From Synechococcus sp. UW140 (GTDB lineage: Bacteria > Cyanobacteriota > Cyanobacteriia > PCC-6307 > Cyanobiaceae): a stretch of 64,000 bases of DNA. Positions 41,257 through 49,166 of this stretch are shown piece by piece. The stretch spans positions 124,001-188,000 of the forward strand of contig NZ_UCOB01000023.1 of NCBI RefSeq assembly GCF_900474295.1. Direction: 5' to 3'. The notes beneath the pieces are model-generated. The model ran no database searches, was not told where the DNA came from, and saw only the letters and a list, made by a program, of their open reading frames with translations. Position numbers and translations under genes: made by a program. Each line of letters begins with the position of its first letter. The first letter of the stretch is position 1.

Positions 41257-41922
41257 ATGGCTTCGTTTCTGGTCACGGGCGCAAACCGCGGCATTGGATT
41301 GGAATACTGCAGGCAGTTGCAGGCGCGCGGAGAGCAGGTGATCGCGGTCTGCCGGGAGGCTTCCCCGGCCCTCGATGCTCTGGGCGTGAGGATCGAATCG
41401 GGGATCGAGCTCACGCGTGGGGTGTGCATCACTGACTTGGTGAAACGCTTAGCCGGCATGCCCCTCGATGGGGTGATTCTCAATGCGGGTTTGCTTCAGT
41501 CGATGGGGTTGGAGGATCTTGATGTCGAGGCGATTCGGCGTCAGTTCGAAGTGAATGCCCTTGCACCGTTGCTGCTGGCTCGGGCTCTGGTGGATCAGAT
41601 GCCCTACGGCGCCAAGTTGGCGCTGATGACCAGTCGCATGGGCTCCATCGATGACAACACCTCCGGTGGCTCCTACGGCTACAGGATGTCGAAGGTGGCC
41701 CTCAACATTGCTGGCAAGTCGCTGGCGGTCGATCTGGCATCGCGAGGCATCGCAGTGGCGATCTTGCATCCGGGATTGGTGCGAACACGCATGATCAACT
41801 TCAATCCCCATGGCATCACTCCGGCCGCGTCGGTGCAGGGGCTACTGGCGCGGATCGATGCACTCACGCTCGAGAGCAGCGGTACCTTCTGGCATGCCAA
41901 CGGTGAGGTGCTGCCCTGGTGA
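41257..41922 (+). CDS. Short-chain dehydrogenase/reductase
   Basis: From ATG 41257 the protein has the cofactor motif TGANRGIG at its N terminus and VILNAGLLQS (the NAG element). The catalytic Ser is in LMTSRMGS and YGYRMSK is the YxxxK pair. This order is that of classical SDR oxidoreductases using NAD(P)H. The late LHPGLVRTRM is the usual P-G element. The substrate is not predictable. The long open frame upstream is antisense to the SPFH gene. Confidence 0.88.
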   Translation: MASFLVTGANRGIGLEYCRQLQARGEQVIAVCREASPALDALGVRIESGIELTRGVCITDLVKRLAGMPLDGVILNAGLLQSMGLEDLDVEAIRRQFEVNALAPLLLARALVDQMPYGAKLALMTSRMGSIDDNTSGGSYGYRMSKVALNIAGKSLAVDLASRGIAVAILHPGLVRTRMINFNPHGITPAASVQGLLARIDALTLESSGTFWHANGEVLPW

Positions 41923-41955
41923 GCGGTTCCCATCGGCGGCTGTCGCTCTCTTTCC

Positions 41956-43182
41956 TCAACTGCCCGGTGGCAGGGTGAACCAGCAGAGTGCCACGCTCAC
42001 GCTGCTGAAGGCCACAACGGTGAGCGGCCAGATCTCGTCCATGGTGTGCAGGCGCTTGGCCATCACGTCATGGTCGTGCCCTTCGGGAAGCTGTTTGAGC
42101 TCGCTGTAGCGGCGGCCGATCCAGATCACCAGCACGAAGGCCAAGAGTGTCACCACATAGGCGATCACATAGACCTGGTCGAGGAAGGTGAGGAAGGGAA
42201 GCTGCGGCAGCTCATCACGGTAGGTCTGCTGCAGAAAGACGAGCGTGAGCAGCACGGTGATCGGAATGCCAGCGCGGGCATCCTGTTGATCTGGCTCCAA
42301 TTTGAACACCAGTAGCACCATCGCCATCACCACGAGTAGCGGCAGGATCAGTCGCCAGAACGCCGACCATGACGACGTGCCGAAGGCAATGTCGAAGACC
42401 ACAGTGCTGTAGGCCACCTGATTTCCGCCCAATGCGAAATTCGTGGCGTAGGTATGCCGGTACTCGGCGATCGACCAGCTGCGTTTAAGCCAGCCGATGA
42501 TTCCGGAGAACAGGCCCACACCGCTGTTCTCCACATCCGGTACGAATCGAAGGTTGGTGTATTCGAAGACGCCGTCGACATCATCGGCCTCCAGCACAAT
42601 CGGCAGGCTCACGGTGATGAAGGGGAAGTGACGAAAGCTGGCCCTGTCGCTATAGAAACGGCCGATGTAGGAGAACCGCTGGTAATAGCTACCATCCGGC
42701 ATGCGTTTTGCATCCCCTATTGGGTGCAGTCCCGGATCGGCATCGGAGATCAGTTCGTTGGCGAGGATGATTCGATCCTCAAGGCCAAGGTTGTTCTGTT
42801 CTAGATATTGCTGCAGGGCTTCCCCCCAGCTCATCCAGAGGTAGCCGCGGGCCTCGAAGCTGGGAACGCTGAGGTCAAGGTCGTAGGTGTTGGTGGAGTA
42901 AATGCCCACCTGCACGCGATACAACGCCTTATCAGCATCGCTGGCATCCAGAAGGAGGCTCTCTTGCTCTGGGGGGTGGCTTCGTAGGGACGTCCAGCCA
43001 TCCAGCTCGGTTCGGTCAGCACGAAGCACCTGATGGCGCGGAGCTGAGCTGAGCTGCAGTTTGTCGGTTCTCTCTTCAGTGCTGAAGTTGAGCTGGCTGA
43101 TGCCGCTGATGCCCAGTACTAGCGCCAGCAACAGCGCGACTGCGGCTAGGAAGTTCCAGCGTTTCTGCTTGAAGGAAGCCAT
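41956..43182 (-). CDS. Divergent pentameric ligand-gated channel homologue
   Basis: An N-terminal membrane segment (NFLAAVALLLALVLGISGI) is followed by a beta-rich extracellular domain with QVGIYSTNTYDLDLSVPSFE and ARGYLWMSWGEA. These are clearly related to the corresponding VGVYATNISDIDL and LLLWTLWEG of the channel at 5546. The Pro-loop position reads FRHFPFITVSLPIVLE, so the usual Asp and Gln of FPFDxQ are replaced. Four membrane helices follow (LILPLLVVMAMVLLVFKL, IPITVLLTLVFLQQ, VYVIAYVVTLLAFVLVIWIG and a last one near VVAFSSVSVALCW). Ligand and gating are unknown. Confidence 0.7.
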   Translation of the reverse strand: MASFKQKRWNFLAAVALLLALVLGISGISQLNFSTEERTDKLQLSSAPRHQVLRADRTELDGWTSLRSHPPEQESLLLDASDADKALYRVQVGIYSTNTYDLDLSVPSFEARGYLWMSWGEALQQYLEQNNLGLEDRIILANELISDADPGLHPIGDAKRMPDGSYYQRFSYIGRFYSDRASFRHFPFITVSLPIVLEADDVDGVFEYTNLRFVPDVENSGVGLFSGIIGWLKRSWSIAEYRHTYATNFALGGNQVAYSTVVFDIAFGTSSWSAFWRLILPLLVVMAMVLLVFKLEPDQQDARAGIPITVLLTLVFLQQTYRDELPQLPFLTFLDQVYVIAYVVTLLAFVLVIWIGRRYSELKQLPEGHDHDVMAKRLHTMDEIWPLTVVAFSSVSVALCWFTLPPGS

Positions 43183-43270
43183 GAAGGCTTGAGTAAGGCA
43201 TTGGTATTTGTCTGCTTTTTAGCCAGGCTGCGGCTCATCGCCACTTGGATGCCAGGTTCTTGCCATTGGA

Positions 43271-43372
43271 TCAGGACAGTCGATACACCATGCCGCCATG
43301 GCCAATCACGGTGCCATGAGCTCGATCGGTGACCACTTTCAGGTGATCAGAGTGGTCGATTGGTATTGCCAA
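43271..43372 (-). CDS. Possible 33-aa peptide with TTG start
   Basis: The frame from TTG 43372 reads AIPIDHSDHLKVVTDRAHGT and ends with IGHGGMVYRLS. It is protein-like, with several His, but lacks an ATG and a ribosome site. It may be the end of a decayed gene. Confidence 0.25.
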   Translation of the reverse strand: MAIPIDHSDHLKVVTDRAHGTVIGHGGMVYRLS

Positions 43373-43496
43373 CTGAATGACTAGAGACGGGTGACAGAAA
43401 GCATTGGACGCCAAGGAAGGATCGCCCCTTGAAGAGCTTGACGAGTCGCAGTTGCTATCGACTCCTCGCTTAACTGGAGATCGATGCGGCGCGACT

Positions 43497-43658
43497 ATGG
43501 CTCGCGGTAAGGACAAACCGAACAAAGACGATTACAAGGGACTGCAGCCCGAGACCCTTCGATGGTGGAACGACAGGGTTGATCTGCTCGTCTCCGAACA
43601 GCGGGGTGGTGATGCACTCGCCCTCACTGACGAGTTCATCAATCCCCAGTCCAAGTAA
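43497..43658 (+). CDS. Small basic/acidic protein (53 aa)
   Basis: ATG 43497 (MARGKDKPNKDDYKGLQPET) starts a compact, highly charged peptide with two Trp in a row (LRWWNDRVDLLVSEQ). The open frame upstream of this ATG is not protein-like. It appears cytoplasmic. No family recognised; a small stand-alone conserved protein is likely. Confidence 0.52.
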   Translation: MARGKDKPNKDDYKGLQPETLRWWNDRVDLLVSEQRGGDALALTDEFINPQSK

Positions 43659-44102
43659 CCGCTTATGCGGCGCATTGACGTCTGTTACGCAGGGGGGGCA
43701 CAAACGGCATCGAAGCCTGAGATACCAGCTAATATGTTGAGAACTATGCCTATTGTTGCCACTTAATTTCCCTAGGTGATGGAGACTAGATTGTGTGCTT
43801 ATGGTAGTGGCTGAAGAGATGACAAGCCCCCTGGTACATGCAGCTGGGCTTTGCATGGCCGTCTCTAAGATTCAAGAATCAGGCAATGATTGGCCGCAAT
43901 ACACCAGAGCATCATCGATGGGCATTGTTAGGTAAGGCGTTATCAGGTAAGAAACAATGCCCGAACTAAAAACCTACATCCAGGCGCTTTGATGTCATGC
44001 AGTCTCAACCCCCGGTTGCGTGATGCTGATGTTAAGGTGTTAATCGCTGGATGCTCTTGGGCATTTTGCACGAATAGAAATTGCGCTGCTGCAAGCAATT
44101 GA
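43659..44102. other. Intergenic region without supported gene
   Basis: Frequent stops in all frames; no repeat or tRNA-like structure seen. It lies downstream of the convergent porin gene and ends at that gene's hairpin. Confidence 0.4.
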
Positions 44103-44133
44103 GAGGCAATGCCTCCTCTTAGGGCATTGCCTC
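44103..44133 (-). terminator. 11-bp hairpin downstream of the porin gene
   Basis: GAGGCAATGCC (44103-44113) pairs perfectly with GGCATTGCCTC (44123-44133), 13 bases beyond the porin stop on the minus strand. No T run follows. Confidence 0.6.
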
Positions 44134-44146
44134 TTAGAGCATTGGT

Positions 44147-45898
44147 TCAGAACTTAAATGTGCTTTTAAGAATTGCTCCAAAGTTGTTGAAGGCCCCATC
44201 TCCTGTATTTAGCTTCGCGTTTGTAACTGCTCCGAGAGGCCTGCTCAAATAGTAGATGGCCGGGGTTACAGAAATATAATCGCTAATCTGAAATTTATAC
44301 CAGCCTTCCCATGCATAATTGCCGTCGTTAATGTAATTGCCATTGTTCGTGTACCTATTCCCAGATTTCGAGGTGTTGTCCCAGCTTGTCACGAATGTCG
44401 GTTGTCCTACGGCCATTCCAAGGGTGTTGCCAATAAGGAATGCATCATCCCATTCCAAGCCTATAGACCATGATTGATACACAGCACTTGTTGCAAGCTC
44501 TTTGTATATTCCCTCGGAATTCATTTTACTGTAACCCCATCCAGCGCTAATGCTGGGATACCAAGCTGATTTGAGTGGGGACCACCATGCACTTAAGCCA
44601 AATGAATTTGCGTTTCCAATCTGGCTAATTTGTGCAGCAAAGTTTGTTGCAGATCCAGAGTAGATTCCCGCACCATTTATTCCTGAAGAATATGTATAAG
44701 CAGCTGCAAGCCCCCAATTGTCTGGTGCGTAAGCAATTTGCACAGTGCCATTGGAGCAGGCTGCATCTGTGCCAATGCCACCTGCGGGGTTAAAGGGAGT
44801 ACCCCCTTCCAGTTGTCTTGCTCCATATTTCCCTTTGTTCGGGCTGCTAAATTGACCATTGCAACTCACATAATTAGCGCTAACGCTAAATTCGTTAGAG
44901 GTCCACGAAATTCCGCCGCCAGCGCCTAGTGTCTTGTCATAAACTGCTGGTGCCCCTGCATAGCTAAAGAAATTAAGTACTGATTCGCGACTGTAGGCGC
45001 CAGGCCATATCGCAAGCATTTCATCTTGTCTTACTATAGGACCCGCTGTGACTTGTAGGTTGCGGCCTACTGGAAATTGATAAAACAATCGATTGACACT
45101 TAAGGAGTCTGGGATTTTTGGCTCCCCAAATGTAACCGCTAGTGCACTAAGGCCCACGTAGCCGCCGGCTCCAATTCTACTTGCGTAAAAAGGAGTGTTC
45201 TGAAAATTTCCAGCTCGCAGCATGGTTCGCAAGAGGTCTTTTCCTGTGAAGCTTGTATCAACAAAAAGGCGGATATCGTAATTAAAAGTGGTAGCCCCGC
45301 TTAATTCAGAAGCGACCTTTGAGCGGCGTGTTCCGAAGCCACCGATCACGTCATATTGTCCCATATTATTTTTCTGTATTTCAAAGTAATCTCTACCTTG
45401 TTGGGCATCACCGCCATAGCTGTTGGCGCCGATCACGAAGGTGGTCTGGCCTCTCAGCTTGGTGGTGGTGGAGAACTGGGTGGCTTCCAGTTCGCCTACG
45501 CGGGCTTCCAAACCGTCAACGCGGCCCTTGAGGATGGCGAGTTCACGCTCGAACTCTTTCATCAGGCGCTTCAGTTCGTCGGTCACTTCAGTGATCCGGT
45601 CGAGGCAAGTGTTCAGCAGTGCGGCCGCTTCAAAGCGGGTCATCGCACGGTTACCGCGGTAGGTGCCGTTCGGGTAGCCGGCGACGCAGCCGTAGCGCTC
45701 GATCAGGTTCGACAGAGCCTGGTAGGCCCAGTCAGTCGGAACCACATCCGAGAATTGGGTGATGCTGGTGACCTGCTCGCCAGAAGCGGCGTAGTCAGAC
45801 ACACCGTTGATATTCAGGTCGCTGGCGTTTGCAGCCACAGGCGCCAAAAGCCCCAAGGCGGCAGGAGCAGCAAGGCCAAGGGACAGGCGGCGCAGCAT
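44147..45898 (-). CDS. SLH-domain OprB-type porin (SomA/SomB-like)
   Basis: ATG 45898 gives the signal peptide (MLRRLSLGLAAPAALGLLAP). An SLH domain follows, with FSDVVPTDWAYQALSNLIER, GCVAGYPNGTYRGNRAMTRF and AALLNTCLDR, and then a coiled-coil stalk (DELKRLMKEFERELAILKGR). A 16-18-strand barrel ends in STFKF. This is the standard cyanobacterial major porin, which binds the peptidoglycan through SLH and passes small solutes. The long upstream frame is non-coding. The middle of the barrel gene is richer in AT than its conserved 5' part, which suggests exchange of loop sequences. The leader shares an element with the gene at 2189. Confidence 0.9.
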   Translation of the reverse strand: MLRRLSLGLAAPAALGLLAPVAANASDLNINGVSDYAASGEQVTSITQFSDVVPTDWAYQALSNLIERYGCVAGYPNGTYRGNRAMTRFEAAALLNTCLDRITEVTDELKRLMKEFERELAILKGRVDGLEARVGELEATQFSTTTKLRGQTTFVIGANSYGGDAQQGRDYFEIQKNNMGQYDVIGGFGTRRSKVASELSGATTFNYDIRLFVDTSFTGKDLLRTMLRAGNFQNTPFYASRIGAGGYVGLSALAVTFGEPKIPDSLSVNRLFYQFPVGRNLQVTAGPIVRQDEMLAIWPGAYSRESVLNFFSYAGAPAVYDKTLGAGGGISWTSNEFSVSANYVSCNGQFSSPNKGKYGARQLEGGTPFNPAGGIGTDAACSNGTVQIAYAPDNWGLAAAYTYSSGINGAGIYSGSATNFAAQISQIGNANSFGLSAWWSPLKSAWYPSISAGWGYSKMNSEGIYKELATSAVYQSWSIGLEWDDAFLIGNTLGMAVGQPTFVTSWDNTSKSGNRYTNNGNYINDGNYAWEGWYKFQISDYISVTPAIYYLSRPLGAVTNAKLNTGDGAFNNFGAILKSTFKF

Positions 45899-45910
45899 TA
45901 GGCATGGGCA

Positions 45911-45930
45911 AGTGCGCGCATGATGCTGTC
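45911..45930 (-). promoter_or_regulatory. Conserved 5'-leader element, copy 2
   Basis: On the minus strand GACAGCATCATGCGCGCACT ends 12 bases before the porin ATG; copy 1 lies at 3353-3372 with identical spacing. In this copy the embedded ATG opens MRALAHA and a TAA that overlaps the porin start as TAATG. In copy 1 it does not end there. Confidence 0.55.
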
Positions 45931-46073
45931 CTGCCGAGAGCCGCGCTTGTAATCGCAATTTTTCGGCAGGGATAGTCAAGAAAAAACCCAGTTCCTTGCG
46001 GGGTGGTGGTTGCCTCCTTCCCAATCATTCAGACCTTTCTGCTATCAACTCTTGAGCGAAGTAGAGAGACTGT

Positions 46074-46226
46074 TTACCTGCGTTTGGTCTCGTACCACCT
46101 GTCAACAGGGCGTCGATCACGACCGCGAGGAGCCCAGGATGGAAGTCCAAATTGATTGCCCCCACCGTGGATGGCTTCTAGCTCTTGATCAGTAACCTCT
46201 TGGATTGGAACAGTTTGAGTCGTCAT
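46074..46226 (-). CDS. Double-glycine leader peptide, possible bacteriocin precursor (50 aa)
   Basis: From ATG 46226 the peptide reads MTTQTVPIQEVTDQELEAIH followed by GGG. This is a leader with the TDxELExIxGG pattern that is cut after Gly-Gly by peptidase-containing ABC exporters. The remaining 27 or 28 residues (NQFGLPSWAPRGRDRR and on) are basic, Arg- and Trp-containing and free of Cys. Such short double-Gly peptides are frequent in marine Synechococcus and Prochlorococcus. No exporter or modifying enzyme is in the window. Longer starts at 46241 or 46283 are possible. Confidence 0.6.
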   Translation of the reverse strand: MTTQTVPIQEVTDQELEAIHGGGNQFGLPSWAPRGRDRRPVDRWYETKRR

Positions 46227-46591
46227 CAGCTTGATGTGCATGTGATGTGTGGGGTAGTGCCCCCTCGACTCCTTCAAGATCACAGCCCTTCTGGTGAACC
46301 CAACTGCACTGCTGTGGTGAGGATGGTGGCAAGTTCTGGTGAAGACCTGGTGAAATGCTCAGCCCCCCTGCTGTCACTGGGCATCACCCGCAAAAACTCC
46401 TCTCATTGCGGGGCCAGCCGTTGAAGCGGACATTGACGTTTCCCTGTCGCTTCTCTGGGTTGGAGCCACGCCGAGATGCCAGTCAACTGTCCAAAAAACC
46501 ACGATTGATCTCAGCAAGTCCAGCATTCAAAAGGGCTTTTGCTGACAGCAGCGCTTTGCTCAATATCCTGAGTTCAGTGAAGCATGGAGTC
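46227..46591. other. Intergenic region without supported gene
   Basis: The region holds open frames on both strands that look like chance; it should include the promoters of the double-glycine peptide (leftward) and the GRAM protein (rightward). No hairpin stands out. Confidence 0.35.
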
Positions 46592-46924
46592 ATGCAAACC
46601 AAGCTTGAAGCGGGCGAAGCGATTATTCGAAAATCGCCGGCCAATCACCAGCGCGGTATCGAGACGGTTGGAGGCAGGCTGTACCTCACTCAGCAGCGTT
46701 TGATTTTTGAGGCACACGCCTTCAATGTTCAGACAGGGGCTACGGTTGTTCCCTTGCCCAGTATTACTACCTTAAGGAAAGACTGGACGCTTCTGTTTGG
46801 CGCCATCCCTGTATTCCCCAATTGTCTTGTGGTGTCCTCCCAAGCAGGAGATGACAATCGCTTTACTCTGTTCCGTCGCACACCTTGGATCGAAGAAATC
46901 CAAAAGCTAAAAGGTATGACATAG
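46592..46924 (+). CDS. GRAM-domain-like protein (110 aa)
   Basis: ATG 46592 (MQTKLEAGEAIIRKSPANHQ) opens a small beta domain with GIETVGGRLYLTQQRLIFEA and IPVFPNCLVVSSQAGDDNRF, ending FRRTPWIEEIQKL. This is the GRAM/PH-like strand order, in which a protein starts with an L-x-x-G-E segment and G-x-L-x-L-T-x-x-R-L-x-F. Such domains bind membranes or lipids in eukaryotes; bacterial stand-alone versions have no set role. The upstream open frame is not protein-like. Confidence 0.68.
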   Translation: MQTKLEAGEAIIRKSPANHQRGIETVGGRLYLTQQRLIFEAHAFNVQTGATVVPLPSITTLRKDWTLLFGAIPVFPNCLVVSSQAGDDNRFTLFRRTPWIEEIQKLKGMT

Positions 46925-46998
46925 GTTTGATTTGATTTTGCCCCGGTCTTTCTTGCTCTGCTTTTTCGAATTCTTCCTTGCTCAAGGTGCATAGGCTC

Positions 46999-47208
46999 TT
47001 AATAGTTTCTGCCTTTTAAGTAGTTTTTGATCGCTTTATGGGCAATCAATGCCACCAGAGATGATGCTGCAATCACAATGCTACCTCCGGTGATGTCGCC
47101 TTGGAGTAAGGCAATAAAACCAAAGAATGCAATCAGGAAGAGGAAAGCGTAGATCGCTGCAACGCCTCGCCACAGGAAGGCGTTGAGATCACCGTTGTAG
47201 AAGATCAC
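46999..47208 (-). CDS. Small membrane protein with two helices
   Basis: A GTG at 47208 gives MIFYNGDLNAFLWRGVAAIY. Two membrane helices follow (AFLFLIAFFGFIALLQ and SIVIAASSLVALIAHKAI) and a basic end, KNYLKGRNY. The frame is open to a TTG at 47292, which would add 28 His-rich residues of doubtful coding value. Integral membrane protein; no family recognised. Confidence 0.5.
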   Translation of the reverse strand: MIFYNGDLNAFLWRGVAAIYAFLFLIAFFGFIALLQGDITGGSIVIAASSLVALIAHKAIKNYLKGRNY

Positions 47209-47836
47209 TTGTCTCGTTGCGATTGCGTTCTGGCGATGCTGATGCGTGCATGCGTGTTCAGGATGGATGGCGATGGTGCTTGTCTTGATCAAGCTTGATT
47301 TGGTGTTCCAAGCTGTGGATCGCAGAGACGCCGAAAGGACGGGGCAAGCAGAGCTGGCAAGGCTTAGACGTTTCCAGTCTTCGGAACTGTCTGTGTACCC
47401 TTCAAAAGGAAGGCCGCCCTTCCGTGGTGGAAAGACGGCCTACGTCGCTCGCTTGTGCATGGTTCAACCCCGTCACTGCAGAAGAGAGAGGTAGGGGCGA
47501 AGCGTCTGGCGATGGCGTCCCTGGGGCCATGACGTCCAGGTGTGTGGCTGATGCAGCTCCGGGGCACCTGTGGCGATGCAATGGAGTGTCGATTCACGGG
47601 GCGGACCTGAAACGCCCGTGAAAGGACCAGCCTCACGGATGGGTGGAAACTGTTGGAGCAGGGGCCAAAAAGTCAGTCTGCTTCTGGGGTTTGCTCAGGT
47701 GGAGTGTCGGCTGTCATCAGCGCCTCCGATCTCGATGCAGTCACTTTGGGTGAGGTGACCTGGTTTGCCTATCAGTGTTCATGCGCATTGCCTTTTTGTG
47801 CTGGTTCAGCTGAAAGTGGCAATGGCTTGCCTACAG
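47209..47836. other. Gene-poor interval upstream of candidate RNA
   Basis: Open frames here are GC-driven and overlap one another; none has a ribosome site and protein-like composition. One hairpin at 47411-47441 is listed separately. Confidence 0.35.
47411..47441 (-). terminator. Terminator-like hairpin on the minus strand
   Basis: AGGCCG and CGGCCT (47411-47416 and 47436-47441) enclose a second partial stem, CTTCC/GGAAAG. On the minus strand TTCCTTTT follows. It could end a leftward transcript that includes the candidate RNA at 47837-47973. Confidence 0.5.
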
Positions 47837-47973
47837 CAGAACGCCCCACCGTGGTGGCGGGGCGTTCTGGATATCGCGGCCTGGTCTCGGTCGGTGATGA
47901 CGTCGTTGTTGGGGTCCTTCACCGTGCATTCACGATCGCCTCGTTGTCGTGCTGCGGCTGTGAGTTGGCTCAC
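47837..47973 (-). ncRNA. Candidate structured small RNA, copy 1
   Basis: This ~137-base element has a paralogue at 62929-63061. On the minus strand it starts with hairpin GTGAG-CCAA-CTCAC. A GGTGA...TCACC stem with a variable loop follows, and it ends in a long hairpin (14 pairs including one G-U) at 47869-47837. The conserved tract around GACCAGGCCGCGATATCCAG lies between the second and third stems. The G-U pair exists only if the minus strand is transcribed; the other strand would have an A-C mismatch. No known RNA family is recognised. A coding explanation (GDREcTVK...DVIT) is less likely because the second copy lacks a start. Confidence 0.55.
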
Positions 47974-48057
47974 GTCGATCGGTGAGCTGACGCATAGGCC
48001 TCCTCGTTTCAGTTCGATGCCATGGCTCCTAGAAGAGCCAGGACTGTTGGTTGTTGA

Positions 48058-48414
48058 TCAAAAATCGGCGGCGAAATCGTCAGTCACTGTGGGCAGCATC
48101 TCTGCCATCAGTTGGTCTTGGCTTGGCGTTGCAGGTCGCTTGAGGCTGTCCACCTCCTCTTGAAGCATGCGCATGTGGGTGGTCATTTGCCGGGTGAGGT
48201 TCTCGAGTGCTTCAGTGCGCTCCTTCAGCTTGGTGAGAGCATCCCGCGCTGCCTGGTCTGTGGCTGTGATTGACGCTGGTGCTGCGATCACAGAGCGCAG
48301 GGCCAGCTGCATCGCTGCGTTCAGATCCAGGCCGTTGGTCAGCGCGTAGGCCTCAAACTTGTCCAGCAAGGCTGCATCGCATTCCAGGGTCAGGGACCTG
48401 GTGCTGGAAGTCAT
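48058..48414 (-). CDS. Possible ribbon-helix-helix protein with coiled-coil tail (118 aa)
   Basis: From ATG 48414 the N terminus reads TSSTRSLTLECDAALLDKFE, then AYALTNGLDLNAAMQLALRS. The strand-helix-helix spacing resembles CopG/RHH DNA-binding domains. Residues 55-95 form a coiled coil (LKERTEALENLTRQMTTHMR) and the end is acidic. The ATG overlaps the stop of a small ORF upstream as TGATG. A small DNA-binding regulator is a reasonable guess; no target is visible. Confidence 0.58.
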   Translation of the reverse strand: MTSSTRSLTLECDAALLDKFEAYALTNGLDLNAAMQLALRSVIAAPASITATDQAARDALTKLKERTEALENLTRQMTTHMRMLQEEVDSLKRPATPSQDQLMAEMLPTVTDDFAADF

Positions 48415-48602
48415 CACAACACAGGCATCTCAGCTGCCAGGCGACACGCGGGCTGAATGTAGATCCGCCCATCTGTCCCTGCGCTGCGGATCAGGCAGTC
48501 AAGGCTGTTCAGCTTCAACTTGGTCACGCGAGCGCATGCTTGGTAACAGCTGATACGCGGATGACGCAGTTGAAACGTTTGCCCCGAAATTCCAGTATCC
48601 AT
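48414..48602 (-). CDS. Small ORF coupled to the RHH-like gene (62 aa)
   Basis: The frame from ATG 48602 ends with a TGA that overlaps the RHH-like start (TGATG). The second half is protein-like, KLKLNSLDCLIRSAGTDGRI and YIQPACRLAAEMPVL; the first half is less so. The overlap is the main support. No family recognised. Confidence 0.38.
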   Translation of the reverse strand: MDTGISGQTFQLRHPRISCYQACARVTKLKLNSLDCLIRSAGTDGRIYIQPACRLAAEMPVL

Positions 48603-48613
48603 AGTAAAAAGCG

Positions 48614-49141
48614 GTGAAATTGATCCCGACTATGCAAGGGCTTCTGAGAAGACTGGGCATCCTCAAGCCGGAAAAGTCTGAGACAACTCCTCCGGTCAGG
48701 TCTTTTCTGTCCTGCAAGATCTCGTCGGGACAGATTGATTGCAATTGGAAGCTTCGCGACGAAACCAAAAAGCTTGTTTCCAAGAGTTATGACTCAACCC
48801 TTATTTTAAGGCTTAAGAGCATCGCTACGGGTGATTCTTCCCGTGGAATGACTGCGGTGATTGAAGCCGAAACCAGCATCTGGAAAGAGGCCGCCACGAT
48901 CAACATGCCGACTGAGAGCGGCAAGTTAATGCTGGAGTTGGGTTACAGAGATGCTGATGGCGTTTTCATCACCCTTGAGTTTTCGCTGATTGATCTAGGT
49001 CCGATCGTGGTTCCAATGCCTCAAGATCAGGATTGGTTCGCAGTGAAAGAGATGCCAAGCTTGCACCAAAGGATGTATGAGTTGGCCTCCAAAAACCTTT
49101 CCATTGGTGGATCAGAGACGTTTCAGGATCTTCGTGGTTAG
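48614..49141 (+). CDS. DUF4912-like small protein (175 aa)
   Basis: A GTG at 48614 or ATG 48632 (MQGLLRRLGILKPEKSETTP) begins a globular alpha/beta protein. The end of its domain, LMLELGYRDADGVFITLEFS, followed by a hydrophobic strand and PMPQDQDWFAV, recalls DUF4912 proteins, where LGYRxxxGxFxxIARS is typical. The match is partial. No signal or membrane segment. It is divergent from the RHH-like operon. Confidence 0.5.
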   Translation: MKLIPTMQGLLRRLGILKPEKSETTPPVRSFLSCKISSGQIDCNWKLRDETKKLVSKSYDSTLILRLKSIATGDSSRGMTAVIEAETSIWKEAATINMPTESGKLMLELGYRDADGVFITLEFSLIDLGPIVVPMPQDQDWFAVKEMPSLHQRMYELASKNLSIGGSETFQDLRG

Positions 49142-49166
49142 AGAGGGATAGTTGGCCCCACGTCCA

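Noticed and set aside
45900-45921. MRALAHA mini-ORF before the porin as a conserved regulatory uORF
   Set aside because: Its TAA overlaps the porin start, but the equivalent ATG before the gene at 3340 does not stop there, so the peptide is not conserved. The nucleotide element itself is kept as a finding.
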